From Halomonas sp. Bachu 37 (GTDB lineage Bacteria; Pseudomonadota; Gammaproteobacteria; Pseudomonadales; Halomonadaceae): a stretch of DNA of 64,000 nucleotides. Made by a program: the position numbers and the translations under genes. The DNA lies in NCBI RefSeq assembly GCF_039691755.1, contig NZ_CP137552.1, positions 3,403,492-3,467,491 on the forward strand. Direction: 5' to 3'. Shown here one piece after another: positions 17,097 through 32,262 of the stretch (its first letter is position 1; every line of letters begins with the position of its first letter). The notes beneath the pieces were generated by a model. It did no database searches. It was not told where the DNA came from and worked only from the letters and a program-made list of their open reading frames with translations.

Positions 17097-17383
17097 GGAG
17101 GTCTCCTACGTTGCCTTGAATCATGGGTAGATGGTACCCGTATTTTAAGGTGCATCAATAATACATTTTTAAGGTAGCCCATACCTCTTCACCGTCAACA
17201 CGTCGGGGGAGGCTTCCCATGCCACTAACCAAGGTGGAAAACTTCACGCCTAGCGTCATTCAGAGGTCAGCACATGAACTTACGGGTAAACGCGCTCAGC
17301 CCAATCGCCGGATGGCCATGCCGCCCGACCTTGTCCCAGCTCTCACCCGATCAGCTCAACCAGAAGTCACTGCTCCACGACGC

Positions 17384-19210
<1,827 letters not shown>

Positions 19211-19260
19211 GGGTTGGCTCCAAAATTGGTCGCTGGATGGTGCCCAGGCACCGGAAAAGG

Positions 19261-20670
19261 TTATTTATCGCTCTTGCCGGGACGCGGCCAGTCGGGTTTG
19301 TTCACTTGGCGGCCGCGTGTCACCGCCAGGGTATTGTCCGCCACATCCTTGGCAATGGTGGAACCCGCGCCCACCGTGGCGCCACGGCCGATGCTGACGG
19401 GTGCCACCAGGGCGCTGTTGGAACCGATGAAGGCGTCATCGGCGATATCCGTACGATGCTTGTTGATACCATCATAGTTGCAGGTAATCGTCCCCGCGCC
19501 TATGTTGACACCGCGCCCCAGCCGGGCATCGCCTACGTAGCTTAGGTGGTTGATCTTGGAATCTTCCCCGACTTCGGCATTCTTGGTCTCGACGAAATTA
19601 CCCACCTTCGCCTTGATCGCCAGGCGTGTGCCGGGGCGCAACCGGGCGAACGGCCCGATCTGATTGCGCCCTGCCGCTACAGCGCCGTCAATCACGCTGT
19701 GTGATTCCACCACGCTACCGGCACCCAGGGTGCTGTTGCGAATCACGCAGTAGGGGCCGATGCGAACGCCCTCGCCGAGTTCCACCTCGCCTTCGAAGAC
19801 ACAACCCACGTCGATTTCCACGTCATGGCCACAATTCAACTGCCCGCGGACATCCAGCCGGGCGGGGTCGGCCAGGGCCACGCCCTGCTCCAGCAACCGC
19901 TGCGCCAGCCGCTCCTGATAGGCCCGCTCCAGGCGCGCCATCTGGGCCCGGTTATTGACCCCTTCTACCTCCAGCGCCGTGGCCGGTTGGGCGGTTGCTA
20001 CCTGAATACCTTCTTCGGCGGCCATGGCGATCACGTCGGTGAGATAGTACTCGCCCTGGGCATTGTCGGCGGAGAGTCGCGGCAACCAGCGTTTCAGCTG
20101 CGTCGCCGTCATGGCCATGATGCCGGTATTGCATTCGCGGACGTCGAGTTCATCCGGTGAGGCATCCTTCTGCTCGACGATGGCGATCGCCTCTCCCGCC
20201 GCATTGCGCAGAATCCGTCCGTAACCGGTGGGGTCGGCGAGCGTCACGGTCAATAAGCCCAGATGCTGGTCATCGACCTGGGCCAGCAAAGCCGTCAGGG
20301 TATCGCGGCGAATCAACGGCACATCGCCATAAAGGATCAACACCTTGCCGTTGCCCAACTGTTCAAGCGTCTGGGCCACGGCGTGTCCGGTGCCTTTCTG
20401 TTCGGCCTGCAGGGCGAAGCGGGCGGAGGTGTCGCGCAGTGCCTCGCGCAGTTGCTCGGCGCCATGGCCCACCACCACGTGCAGGCGTTCGGGACGTAGC
20501 CGCTCGGCCACGTCCATGACATGGCGCACCATGGGCTTTCCGGCCAGAGTGTGCAGCACCTTGGGGCGCTGGGAACGCATGCGGGTACCTTTGCCGGCTG
20601 CCAGTATCACCACATCCAGCGCTTGGCGTTCTGCGGCTATCTCGTCATGCATCGTGCTGGTCTGTGTCAT
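19261..20670 (-). CDS. glmU: bifunctional GlmU acetyltransferase/uridyltransferase
   Basis: GlmU acetylates glucosamine-1-phosphate and then couples it to UTP, giving UDP-GlcNAc. The N-terminal pyrophosphorylase domain carries VVILAAGKGTRM, the GTGHAV segment and YGDVPL. The C-terminal half is a left-handed beta helix of hexapeptide repeats with KNAEVGEDSKINHLSYVGDA and GAGTITCNYDG. I start at the ATG at 20670, giving 469 residues; an in-frame ATG at 20652 is also possible, while the longer frame to 20754 runs deep into apbE. The gene overlaps the 3' end of apbE by 26 bases, so it is probably translationally coupled to it. Confidence 0.96.
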   Translation of the reverse strand: MTQTSTMHDEIAAERQALDVVILAAGKGTRMRSQRPKVLHTLAGKPMVRHVMDVAERLRPERLHVVVGHGAEQLREALRDTSARFALQAEQKGTGHAVAQTLEQLGNGKVLILYGDVPLIRRDTLTALLAQVDDQHLGLLTVTLADPTGYGRILRNAAGEAIAIVEQKDASPDELDVRECNTGIMAMTATQLKRWLPRLSADNAQGEYYLTDVIAMAAEEGIQVATAQPATALEVEGVNNRAQMARLERAYQERLAQRLLEQGVALADPARLDVRGQLNCGHDVEIDVGCVFEGEVELGEGVRIGPYCVIRNSTLGAGSVVESHSVIDGAVAAGRNQIGPFARLRPGTRLAIKAKVGNFVETKNAEVGEDSKINHLSYVGDARLGRGVNIGAGTITCNYDGINKHRTDIADDAFIGSNSALVAPVSIGRGATVGAGSTIAKDVADNTLAVTRGRQVNKPDWPRPGKSDK

Positions 20671-21772
20671 AGCGTTGTATTCCCAGTTGCTCCATTGTTT
20701 CCGCGCCGAAGAATTCCACAAACGCCGGGCTGGCGAGGCTGACCCATTGGTCATCCCGGCGCACCAGCATCAACACCTTGAGTTCCTGCTCTATAGCCAG
20801 CGCCATGCCGGCCTCGCCCCCCAGTACACTAAGCGCCGTGGCCCAGGCATCGGCCCAGGCGTTGGAGGGATGCGCCACGCTGACTGATGCCACATGATGT
20901 TCGATAGGCCTGCCGCTGCGCGGGTCGAGGGTGTGGGAGTAGCGCCGCCCGTCTTCTTCGAAATAATTGCGGTAGTCGCCTGAAGTGGCCACGGAAATGT
21001 CGTGTACAGGCAGGACGTGCTGCGCTCGCTGTGGTCCGTTTTCCGGAACTTCGATACCGATTCGCCAAGGCTCCTGACTATCCTGCTCGCGATACCCCTT
21101 GACCCGCAATTCGCCCCCCAGGTTGACAAGATAGTGCTCGATATCCTGGCGCTCCAGGTACTCCGCCACCCGGTCGGTGGCGTGGCCCTTGGCCACGCCG
21201 GAAAGATCGACGAACACATCTCGAGTACGGCGGGCCTGCAACGCCTGGGTATCCAGCTCCAGAGCGTCGAAGCCGATCAGAGAGAGGCGCTCCTGCAGCT
21301 GGCTCTCGTCGGGAACCTCCTGCGGGCGCGCTTCCGGGCCGAAACTCCACAGATTGACGACATCGCCGATGGTGACATCGAAGGCACCGTTGCTGGCTTC
21401 GGCCACCGAGCGGGCGATGGCCATTACCTCGATCAATTCGTCGGACAATGGCTGCCACTCGTTTAAGGGAGCCTGATTGAACAGTACCAGCTCGGCGTCA
21501 TCGCGATAGGTGGACATGGCCTGGTCGACATCTTCCAGCTCTTGCAGAAAGCCCTCTTCCAACGTCTGAGCCTGTCCCTGGGTCAAGGGATCGGCGATGG
21601 TGACCTGGTAGAACGTGCCGAAAATTTCACCTTCCAGGCGTACCGGCGTCTCCAGGGGACGATCGGACTCCGAGCATCCAACGAGTATCGCCAGGGCAAG
21701 GACGGCTAGCCCCCATCCGATAGCACGGGCGTAGACATGGTGCGTAAGCGGTCTGCCAAACTGGATTGCCAT
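20645..21772 (-). CDS. apbE: FAD:protein FMN transferase (ApbE lipoprotein)
   Basis: ApbE attaches FMN covalently to threonine residues of periplasmic-facing flavoproteins such as NqrB, NqrC and RnfG. The 375-residue protein has a lipoprotein signal peptide (ILVGC lipobox). Its core includes GTFYQVT, NGAFDVTIG, VDLSGVAKGHATDR, NLGGELRVKG and SVATSGDYRNYF, the family landmarks. The nqr or rnf genes are not in this window. The ATG at 21772 is preceded by GGAG. It overlaps glmU at its 3' end and follows uppP by only a few bases, so uppP-apbE-glmU-glmS may form one transcription unit. Confidence 0.95.
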   Translation of the reverse strand: MAIQFGRPLTHHVYARAIGWGLAVLALAILVGCSESDRPLETPVRLEGEIFGTFYQVTIADPLTQGQAQTLEEGFLQELEDVDQAMSTYRDDAELVLFNQAPLNEWQPLSDELIEVMAIARSVAEASNGAFDVTIGDVVNLWSFGPEARPQEVPDESQLQERLSLIGFDALELDTQALQARRTRDVFVDLSGVAKGHATDRVAEYLERQDIEHYLVNLGGELRVKGYREQDSQEPWRIGIEVPENGPQRAQHVLPVHDISVATSGDYRNYFEEDGRRYSHTLDPRSGRPIEHHVASVSVAHPSNAWADAWATALSVLGGEAGMALAIEQELKVLMLVRRDDQWVSLASPAFVEFFGAETMEQLGIQRYDTDQHDA

Positions 21773-21781
21773 CAACTCCCC

Positions 21782-22582
21782 TCAGCCATGAAAAAACCAC
21801 AGTAACCATGCGCCGAACAGTACGCGGTAGATGACGAACGGTTGCATGCCGATTTTCTTGATCACTACCAGAAAATAGTGAATACACAGATAAGCGCTGA
21901 TGGCGGAGAGCAACGTGCCTAGTGCCAGCGCGGGCCAGTCGATGGCTTGCGGCTGCTGCCAAAGGCTCAAGGCCTCCCATCCTCCCGCCAGCACGATTAC
22001 CGGGATGGAGAGTAGAAAGGAGAAACGCGCCGCTCCTTCGCGGCTCATGCCGACCAGCAGTGCCGCGGTCATGGTGATACCCGACCGCGAGGTGCCCGGA
22101 ATCAACGCTAGTACCTGGGCTCCGCCAATCCACAGGACCTCCTTCAGCCCCAGTTGGTACTCGCTCTGCGTACCGCCCCGGCGCATGTCGGCATAGCCCA
22201 GCAGCACGCCGAACCCGATCAGGCTGGTGGCGATGATGACAGTGGAACGCATGCCGGCGGACACCAGATCGTGCAACAGAAAACCGGCGATACTCACCGG
22301 CAGCGTGGCCAGGCACACCCAGAAACCCAGCCGGGCGTCCTGATCTACCCCACGGCCCTTGATTGCCATCAGGCTGCTTAGGAGGATGCGCCACAACTCC
22401 TGACGAAAATAGATGACGACCGCCGACAGGCTGCCCAAGTGCAAGGCTACATCGAAGGCGAGTCCCTGGTCTTCCCAATGAGTCAGTACCGGCACCAGAA
22501 TAAGGTGGGCCGAACTGGAAATAGGAAGAAATTCCGTCAACCCCTGCACGAGGGACAACACCACCACCTGTAACCAATCCAT
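21782..22582 (-). CDS. uppP: undecaprenyl-diphosphatase (UppP/BacA)
   Basis: UppP removes a phosphate from undecaprenyl pyrophosphate, recycling the lipid carrier for peptidoglycan; extra copies give bacitracin resistance. The 266-residue integral membrane protein contains both signature motifs: QGLTEFLPISSSAHL near the N-terminus and ALIPGTSRSGITMTAALL in mid-protein. About eight membrane helices are visible. I start at MDWLQ (22582), preceded by AGGA at six bases; an ATG two codons upstream overlaps that site. It is first in the likely uppP-apbE-glmU-glmS run and is divergent from a CDF exporter gene about 220 bases away. Confidence 0.96.
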   Translation of the reverse strand: MDWLQVVVLSLVQGLTEFLPISSSAHLILVPVLTHWEDQGLAFDVALHLGSLSAVVIYFRQELWRILLSSLMAIKGRGVDQDARLGFWVCLATLPVSIAGFLLHDLVSAGMRSTVIIATSLIGFGVLLGYADMRRGGTQSEYQLGLKEVLWIGGAQVLALIPGTSRSGITMTAALLVGMSREGAARFSFLLSIPVIVLAGGWEALSLWQQPQAIDWPALALGTLLSAISAYLCIHYFLVVIKKIGMQPFVIYRVLFGAWLLWFFHG

Positions 22583-22802
22583 AGTCATCCTGTGCGTAAG
22601 CGAGTTGAGGTCTTCACTAGAATTAATAGCGCCAAGCGAGTCAAAGGATACACATCCACCAATTTATTGTCCGCCCTTGTGCGGTACACGAGATCAAAAT
22701 CCGCTCGCGCCACAGCAAGCTATTCACAGCAAGCTATTAGAGGAGGGGGAGCAGTGCGCTACAATGGAGCCTACCGAACGTGTACGCCCTGCAAGGTATC
22801 TT

Positions 22803-23996
22803 ATGACTCAGACCGTTGAATCGCCAGAGGTTCACGACCGACAGCTGCAAAGTCGTGACGCCAAGCGCGTCACCTATGTCGGTGCCTGGCTGGACGGCTT
22901 GCTGAGCATCGTGAAGGTCGTTGTTGGGTTCATGGTCGGCTCGGCGGCGCTGGTAGCCGACGGCATTCACTCCTTCTCCGACCTGGTGACCGACGGCTTC
23001 GTACTCGCCGCGATCCACTATGGACATCAGGAGCCCGATGACGATCACCATTATGGCCATGGTCGCATCGAAACCCTGACCACGTTGCTGCTCGGCAGTG
23101 TATTGATTTTCGTCGCTGGCGGTATCGCCTGGTCGAGCTTGGTGCGCCTGTTCAACGGCACAGCGGTGGAGCCCCCCGGAGCCTGGGCGATTCTGGTCGC
23201 CTTCGCCGCGTTATTGGCCAAGGAGTGGATCTTTCGCTACACCATGCGCGTCGCCAAGCGCGTGAAGTCGAAACTGCTCGAGGCCAATGCCTGGCATTCG
23301 CGCAGCGACGCCCTCTCCACGGCGGTGGTATTGGCGGCGATGATCGCCTCCCAGTTCGGTGCCGGCTGGGTCGATGCTGTGGCCGCTATCATCGTCGGCC
23401 TGCTGGTCGGCAAGGTAGGCTGGGACCTATTGTGGGAATCGGCCCGGGAACTGGTCGACACAGCGCTTCCGGAGGATATCCAGCAGCAGATGCACGACGT
23501 GGCGTGCAGTGCTCCCGGCGTTGATAGCGTGCATGAATTGCGCACTCGCCAATCCGCCGGCTGGGTGATGGTCGATTTGCATGTGGTGGTGGCGCCCAAG
23601 ATCACCGTTTCCGAGGCCCATGAAATCGGTAATGAAGTGAGCCGTCGCCTGCGCCACGAATTTCCCGCGCTGACCGATGTAATTTTCCATATCGACCCCG
23701 AGGACGATGCCGGTGAGGGCGATCCCAGCCGCCTGCCGGGGCTGCCGCTGCGTCCCGAGGTAGAAGCGGCACTCAACGAGCGCTGGTACAAGCACCCGGT
23801 ATGGCGCACGCTCAACGAGCTGCAACTGCACTATCTGGATGACAAGGTCTCGGTATCGTTGATCATCGACAATGCCGTCCAGCAGCCGCCCCAGTGTCTC
23901 GCCAGCCAGCTGAAAGCGCTGGCCAGCGACATCGAGTGGCTAGGCCACGTCGAGGTGATGTTCATTACCCGGGCGGCCAGCAGTTCGATGCGTTGA
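22803..23996 (+). CDS. cation diffusion facilitator family metal exporter
   Basis: A CDF transporter expected to export divalent metal ions (Zn, Fe or Cd) in exchange for protons. Site A ligands are visible: Asp residues in ADGIHSFSDLVTD in the second helix, and His and Asp in NAWHSRSDALS in the fifth. A DDDHHYGHGR segment between them is typical of the FieF/MamM-like group. The cytoplasmic domain after residue about 210 holds VHELRTRQSAGWVMVDLHVVV and a HIDPEDD motif. At 397 residues it is about 100 longer than FieF; the extra C-terminal part (PLRPEVEAALNERWYKH onward) looks like a second small alpha/beta domain. Start at 22803 behind AGGT. Confidence 0.9.
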   Translation: MTQTVESPEVHDRQLQSRDAKRVTYVGAWLDGLLSIVKVVVGFMVGSAALVADGIHSFSDLVTDGFVLAAIHYGHQEPDDDHHYGHGRIETLTTLLLGSVLIFVAGGIAWSSLVRLFNGTAVEPPGAWAILVAFAALLAKEWIFRYTMRVAKRVKSKLLEANAWHSRSDALSTAVVLAAMIASQFGAGWVDAVAAIIVGLLVGKVGWDLLWESARELVDTALPEDIQQQMHDVACSAPGVDSVHELRTRQSAGWVMVDLHVVVAPKITVSEAHEIGNEVSRRLRHEFPALTDVIFHIDPEDDAGEGDPSRLPGLPLRPEVEAALNERWYKHPVWRTLNELQLHYLDDKVSVSLIIDNAVQQPPQCLASQLKALASDIEWLGHVEVMFITRAASSSMR

Positions 23997-24003
23997 TGTC
24001 TAT

Positions 24004-24062
24004 CGGTTTACGCTGATGGCTACCGGTTTACGCTAGCGGCTCCGGTTTACGCTGATGGCTCC
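24004..24062. repeat. 19-20 bp tandem repeat, three copies
   Basis: Units beginning CGGTTTACGCT start at 24004, 24024 and 24043, with a short partial copy at 24063. The second unit differs in the middle (AGC for GAT). They fill the gap between the convergent 3' ends of the CDF exporter and mgtE. No terminator hairpin is evident here, so the repeat may replace or overlay one. Confidence 0.8.
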
Positions 24063-24082
24063 CGGTTGCCCTTCGCCGCCTG

Positions 24083-25471
24083 CTACAGCGATGTCTGCGC
24101 TAGAATCACCGTGGCGATGCTGAAATAGATCAGCACGCCCGAGGCGTCGATCAAGGTGGTCACCAGCGGCGCGGAAGCCGTCGCCGGATCGATCTTGAAG
24201 CGCTCCAGGACGAACGGCAGGCACATCCCGATCATGCTGCCGAACAGCACGATGGTGACCATGCTGAGCGCAACGATAATCGCCACCGCTTCGCCACCGC
24301 GGAAAATACCGATCGGGGTAACGGCAATCGCCATGGTTATCCCCAGCGAACCAGCCACCAGCAGCTCGCGACCCAGCATTTTGCTCCAGTCCTTCACTCC
24401 CACATCGCCGGTCGCCATACCGCGTACCATCAGTGTTGCGGCCTGGGCGCCGGCATTACCGCCACTGCCGATCAGCAGCGGCAGGAAGAAGACAAGCGCC
24501 ACCTGAGCGGCGATGGTGTCCTCGAAATAGGCGATTCCCGCTCCGGAAAACAGATTGGCGAATACCAGCAACACCAGCCAGAACACCCGCTTGCGATACA
24601 GGCTCCAGAGCGGCACACGACTGACGCCATCTTCCAGCTGGCCGATGGACATCCCCTTGTGGATATCTTCGGTGGCCTCGGATTCGGCTACGTCCATGGC
24701 GTCATCGTGGGTCACGATACCTACCATACGGGCCTCGGCATCGATCACCGGCAGCGCGAGCAAGTCGTAGCGCGCCACGATGCGGGCGACCTCCTCCTGC
24801 TCTTCGTCCACAGGGGTACTGATGACGTCCTTGATCATGATGTCATCGACCACCGCACCAGGGCGGGCCACCATCAACTGGCGCAGCGACATCGTCCCGA
24901 TCAGTTCCCCACCGCTGTTCAAGACGTACAGCTGATAGACCGTTTCCGCATCCGGCGCAGTCTGGCGCACGCGCATCATCGCTTGCGACACCGTCATGCC
25001 ACTGGCTATGGCCACATAGTCAGAGGTCATGATGGCGCCCGCCGTTCCCTCTTCGTAGCTGGCAAGCCGTTTCAGGTCTTCCCGCTCCTGATGGGCCATG
25101 CGCCGCAGCAGCACTTCGCGACGGTCTTCCCCCAGCAGGTTGAACAGATCCGCCCGCTCATCCGAGCCCATCTCCTCCAGCAGCGTGAGCACCTGAGAAT
25201 CGCTCAGCTCCCCCACCACTTCCAACTGGCTCTCGCCGGGCAAGTAGCCCAGCACATTGGCGGCGCGCTCATCTGAAAGAATGTCGAGGATCGTGAGGGC
25301 AGCGGACAGCTCCTCGTCCTCCTCGACAAGCTCCTCGATCACTTCACCGATATCGGCTGATCGCACTTCCGACAGACGCTCGGCCAGCAGCGACTTACTC
25401 GGTGCATCCTTTTCCAGCTCGTCGAGCAGCTCGGTTTTCAATTCCTGCAAGCTTTCATCATTCAATGCCAT
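24083..25471 (-). CDS. mgtE: magnesium transporter MgtE
   Basis: MgtE is a Mg2+-gated channel in the inner membrane. The 462-residue protein has the N-terminal cytosolic superhelical domain, rich in Glu and Asp (LPGESQLEVVGELSDSQVLTLLEEM), then two CBS domains (GELIGTMSLRQLM; LPVIDAEARMVGIVTHDD), a connecting helix, and five membrane helices. The pore signature GSGGNAGAQAATLMVRG and the IDASGVLIYF segment with its conserved Asp near the C-terminus are present. Length is normal. It converges with the CDF exporter and lies downstream of the atp operon terminator on the same strand. Confidence 0.95.
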   Translation of the reverse strand: MALNDESLQELKTELLDELEKDAPSKSLLAERLSEVRSADIGEVIEELVEEDEELSAALTILDILSDERAANVLGYLPGESQLEVVGELSDSQVLTLLEEMGSDERADLFNLLGEDRREVLLRRMAHQEREDLKRLASYEEGTAGAIMTSDYVAIASGMTVSQAMMRVRQTAPDAETVYQLYVLNSGGELIGTMSLRQLMVARPGAVVDDIMIKDVISTPVDEEQEEVARIVARYDLLALPVIDAEARMVGIVTHDDAMDVAESEATEDIHKGMSIGQLEDGVSRVPLWSLYRKRVFWLVLLVFANLFSGAGIAYFEDTIAAQVALVFFLPLLIGSGGNAGAQAATLMVRGMATGDVGVKDWSKMLGRELLVAGSLGITMAIAVTPIGIFRGGEAVAIIVALSMVTIVLFGSMIGMCLPFVLERFKIDPATASAPLVTTLIDASGVLIYFSIATVILAQTSL

Positions 25472-25536
25472 GGCTATCCCCTATAGGCAGACGAGCATCA
25501 CGCGGCCGATTTTCCTTCTGCACCATACTACCAGAC

Positions 25537-25580
25537 AAAAAAAACGCTCCTTAAACCCGTCAGGGCTCAAGGAGCGTTTT
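25537..25580 (-). terminator. intrinsic terminator of the atp operon
   Basis: A 12-bp stem, AAAACGCTCCTT (25541-25552) and AAGGAGCGTTTT (25569-25580), has a 16-base loop with its own short pairing. On the minus strand it ends in a run of eight T. It follows atpC by about 20 bases. Confidence 0.92.
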
Positions 25581-25599
25581 GTTCACGCCAAGCGGCAAA

Positions 25600-26028
25600 T
25601 TAGCCTTTACCGGCCTTCTTGCGCAGCTGCTGGATGGTACGCAGCTGAGCCACGGCTTCGGCAAGTTCTGCGGCTGCACGGGTATAGTCCAGCTCGCTAG
25701 ACTTGTCGCTGAAGGCTTTCAGCGCTTGCTGACGGGCTTCTTCGGCGGCGGCCTCGTCGAGGTCGCTGGCTCTTGATGCCGCATCGGCCAGGATGGTGAC
25801 CACTTTCGGCTGGACTTCCATGAAGCCGCCGGAGACAAAGAAGTTATCCTCCTTGCCGCCATCGTAGATCACCCGTACCGGCCCCGGCTGAAGCTCGGTC
25901 AGCAGGGGAGCGTGACCGGGCAGAATGCCCAGATCACCCGAGACCCCGGAAGCGATGACTTGCTCGACAGTGCCCGAGAAGATCGACGCTTCAGCGCTGA
26001 CGATGTTGCATGTGAAGCTGTTCGCCAT
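25600..26028 (-). CDS. atpC: ATP synthase epsilon subunit
   Basis: The epsilon subunit is part of the central stalk of F1 and inhibits ATP hydrolysis. The 142-residue protein has the N-terminal beta-sandwich, starting FTCNIVSAEASIFSGTVEQV and containing GDLGILPGHAPLLTELQPG, then a two-helix C-terminal region rich in Ala, Glu and Arg. It is the last gene of the atp operon, 24 bases after atpD, and a strong terminator follows. Confidence 0.97.
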   Translation of the reverse strand: MANSFTCNIVSAEASIFSGTVEQVIASGVSGDLGILPGHAPLLTELQPGPVRVIYDGGKEDNFFVSGGFMEVQPKVVTILADAASRASDLDEAAAEEARQQALKAFSDKSSELDYTRAAAELAEAVAQLRTIQQLRKKAGKG

Positions 26029-26052
26029 AGCGAATCCCCCTGATGGACGGGA

Positions 26053-28403
<2,351 letters not shown>

Positions 28404-28474
28404 AGCGATCTACCTTTCGTTCGTGGCTCTCAGAAAGCATGCTGGCCCACCCGTTGCCAGGCGGGCCTGGGGCA

Positions 28475-30019
28475 TTACCAGCTCTGAGTCGCCTTGAACT
28501 TCTCGAGACCCGACTTCAAGCCGTCCTTGATCTCGTCGTTGTAGTCGCCGGTCTGGTTGATCTTGTCGAGCAGCTCGGCATGCTCGGACTTCATGTAGTC
28601 GTGCAGGGCACGCTCGAAGTCCAATACCTTGTCTACCTCGACGTCGTCCAGATAACCTTCGTTGGCGGCGTACAGCGACAGCGCCATTTCGGCCACGGAG
28701 AACGGCGAATACTGGTTCTGCTTCATCAGCTCGGTGACGCGTTGACCATGTTCGAGCTGCTTGCGGGTCGCTTCGTCGAGATCGGAGGCGAACTGCGAGA
28801 ACGCCGCCAGTTCGCGATACTGGGCCAAGGCCAGACGCACGCTACCACCAAGTTTCTTGATGATCTTGGTCTGTGCCGAGCCGCCGACACGCGACACCGA
28901 CAGACCCGCGTTGATCGCCGGACGGATACCCGAGTTGAACAGGCTGGTCTCGAGGAAGATCTGACCATCGGTAATCGAGATCACGTTGGTCGGAACGAAC
29001 GCCGAGACGTCGCCGCCCTGGGTCTCGATGATCGGCAGTGCGGTCAACGAACCGGTCTTGCCCTTCACTTCACCGTTGGTGAACTTCTCAACGTAGTCGA
29101 CGTTGACCCGTGCGGAGCGCTCGAGCAGACGCGAGTGGAGATAGAAAACGTCACCCGGGTAGGCTTCACGGCCCGGCGGACGACGCAGCAGCAGCGAGAC
29201 CTGACGATAGGCCACGGCTTGCTTGGACAGGTCATCATAGACGATCAGGGCGTCTTCACCACGATCGCGGAAGTACTCGCCCATGGTGCAGCCGGAGTAG
29301 GCGGCGAGGAACTGCATCGGGGCTGGATCGGCGGCGCCGGCGGCAACCACGATGGTGTGTTCCATGGCGCCGTGCTGCTCGAGCTTGCGCACGAGGCCGG
29401 CAATGGTCGACTGCTTCTGGCCGATCGCCACATAGACACAGGTGACGCCCTTGCCTTTCTGGTTGATGATCGCATCGACAGCGATGGCCGACTTACCAAT
29501 CTGGCGGTCACCGATGATCAATTCACGCTGACCCCGGCCGATCGGCACCATGGCGTCGATCGATTTCAGGCCGGTCTGGATCGGCTCGTCAACAGATTGA
29601 CGAGTGATGACCCCGGGCGCGACCTTTTCCACCGCATCGGTCAGCTTGGCGTTGATATCGCCCTTGCCGTCGATGGGGTTACCCAGCGCATCGACCACGC
29701 GACCGACCAGCTCCGGGCCTACCGGCACCTCGAGGATGCGACCGGTACACTTGGCGGTCATGCCCTCTTCCAGGAGCACGTAGTCGCCGAGTACCACGAC
29801 ACCCACGGAGTCGCGCTCCAGGTTGAGTACCATGCCGTAGATGCTGTTGGGGAATTCAATCATTTCACCGAACATGGCGTCTTCGAGGCCGTGAACTTTC
29901 ACGATACCGTCGGAAACGCTGACGATGGTGCCCTGATTGCGGGCTTCGGACGCGACGTCAAGCTTTTCAATCCGCTGCTTGATGATGTCGCTGATCTCGG
30001 AAGGATTCAGTTGCTGCAT
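28475..30019 (-). CDS. atpA: ATP synthase alpha subunit
   Basis: The non-catalytic nucleotide-binding subunit of F1. The 514-residue protein starts [20 protein letters not shown], with Walker [27 protein letters not shown], and the arginine-finger region [17 protein letters not shown]. The length matches E. coli (513). It sits 16 bases after atpH and 71 before atpG. Confidence 0.98.
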   Translation of the reverse strand: MQQLNPSEISDIIKQRIEKLDVASEARNQGTIVSVSDGIVKVHGLEDAMFGEMIEFPNSIYGMVLNLERDSVGVVVLGDYVLLEEGMTAKCTGRILEVPVGPELVGRVVDALGNPIDGKGDINAKLTDAVEKVAPGVITRQSVDEPIQTGLKSIDAMVPIGRGQRELIIGDRQIGKSAIAVDAIINQKGKGVTCVYVAIGQKQSTIAGLVRKLEQHGAMEHTIVVAAGAADPAPMQFLAAYSGCTMGEYFRDRGEDALIVYDDLSKQAVAYRQVSLLLRRPPGREAYPGDVFYLHSRLLERSARVNVDYVEKFTNGEVKGKTGSLTALPIIETQGGDVSAFVPTNVISITDGQIFLETSLFNSGIRPAINAGLSVSRVGGSAQTKIIKKLGGSVRLALAQYRELAAFSQFASDLDEATRKQLEHGQRVTELMKQNQYSPFSVAEMALSLYAANEGYLDDVEVDKVLDFERALHDYMKSEHAELLDKINQTGDYNDEIKDGLKSGLEKFKATQSW

Positions 30020-30035
30020 GCCATGTCCCTCAGAC

Positions 30036-30572
30036 TCAGGCGAAAAGCGTTTCGGAAAGACGGTTCAATCGACCACGTACCGAGCCGTCGATGACGGTGT
30101 CGCCGGCACGCAGGATCACGCCGCCCAGCAACGCCGGGTCTACCTGAGTGGTAATGGAGATTTCGCGATTCAGGCGCTTCTTGAGCGCGCCTGCCAGCTT
30201 GGTTTGCTGCTTGCTGTCCAGCTCGTAAGCCGATACCACGGTGACGTCGATTCGCTTTTCATGTTCTGCACGAAGCTGCTCGAACTGTTCGGCGACTTCA
30301 CCCAGGACCATCAAGCGATGTTGCTGTGCCAGCGTTTCCAGGAAGCGACGAATCGCATCGTTGGTCTCACCCGGCAGCATATCCGCCAGCAAAGACACCT
30401 TCTGTTCGCTGTCGAGTTTGGGACTGCCCAACAGACGACGAACTTCGGTGTCAGCGGTGACTTGGCTCAGCAAATTGAGTGCCTGCGACCACTGGTCCAA
30501 TATCTCGTGGTCACGGGCAATCTCGAACGCCGCCTTGGCGTAAGGACGAGCGACGGTAGATGTTTCCGCCAT
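30036..30572 (-). CDS. atpH: ATP synthase delta subunit
   Basis: Delta links the top of F1 to the b-subunit stator. The 178-residue protein has the conserved start [14 protein letters not shown] and the C-terminal [26 protein letters not shown] motif. Gap of 11 bases from atpF. Normal length and intact. Confidence 0.97.
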   Translation of the reverse strand: MAETSTVARPYAKAAFEIARDHEILDQWSQALNLLSQVTADTEVRRLLGSPKLDSEQKVSLLADMLPGETNDAIRRFLETLAQQHRLMVLGEVAEQFEQLRAEHEKRIDVTVVSAYELDSKQQTKLAGALKKRLNREISITTQVDPALLGGVILRAGDTVIDGSVRGRLNRLSETLFA

Positions 30573-30583
30573 GATTCACCTCC

Positions 30584-31054
30584 TTACAGTTCGGCAGCAA
30601 GCTCATCCAGCAACTTGCGGTGCGTATTCTCGTCGATGGAGGCTTCCAGTACGCGCTCGGCGCCGATGACCGCAAGATGCGATACCTGGGCACGAAGCTC
30701 CTCCTTGGCGCGATTGATTTCCTGCTCGATCTCGGAGCGAGCGGAAGCGATCATGCGTTCGCCCTCGGCGCGTGCTTCGTTGCGCGCTTCCTCGATCATC
30801 TGAGCAGAACGCTTGTTGGCCTGTTCGAGAATTTGCGAAGCCTGTTCCTTGGTTTCGCGCAGCGTCTGAGCCGCCTGCTCTTGAGATTGCTCAAGATCAC
30901 GCGATGCCCGGCTGGCTGCGTCCAAGCCATCAGCAATCTTCTTCTGACGCTCGTGAAGCGCGTTGCTGATCGGAGGCCACACATACTTTATGCAAAACCA
31001 GACAAAGATCGCGAAGGCGATCGTTTGCCCGATTAGCGTCATGTTGATATTCAC
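30584..31054 (-). CDS. atpF: ATP synthase b subunit
   Basis: The peripheral stalk subunit. The 156-residue protein has a single N-terminal membrane helix ([29 protein letters not shown], given here from its position at residues 1-29), then a long charged helix rich in Ala, Glu, Arg and Gln that forms the dimeric coiled coil. The size equals E. coli AtpF (156). It lies about 75 bases after atpE and is followed closely by atpH. Confidence 0.97.
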   Translation of the reverse strand: MNINMTLIGQTIAFAIFVWFCIKYVWPPISNALHERQKKIADGLDAASRASRDLEQSQEQAAQTLRETKEQASQILEQANKRSAQMIEEARNEARAEGERMIASARSEIEQEINRAKEELRAQVSHLAVIGAERVLEASIDENTHRKLLDELAAEL

Positions 31055-31130
31055 AGGGCTGTACCTCTGACAAGTTCGTGGCGACCGGAGTGAAACGAAA
31101 CCGAGCGGAAAGCCGCTCGGTCAAGCGTCA

Positions 31131-31385
<255 letters not shown>

Positions 31386-31422
31386 TTAAGGGTTGGGGGT
31401 TAGTGAAAATGTTATTGCTCGG

Positions 31423-32262
<840 letters not shown>

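Noticed and set aside
28439..30094. A 551-codon plus-strand frame antisense to atpA
   Set aside because: Long antisense frames are common in GC-rich DNA; atpA is certain on the other strand.
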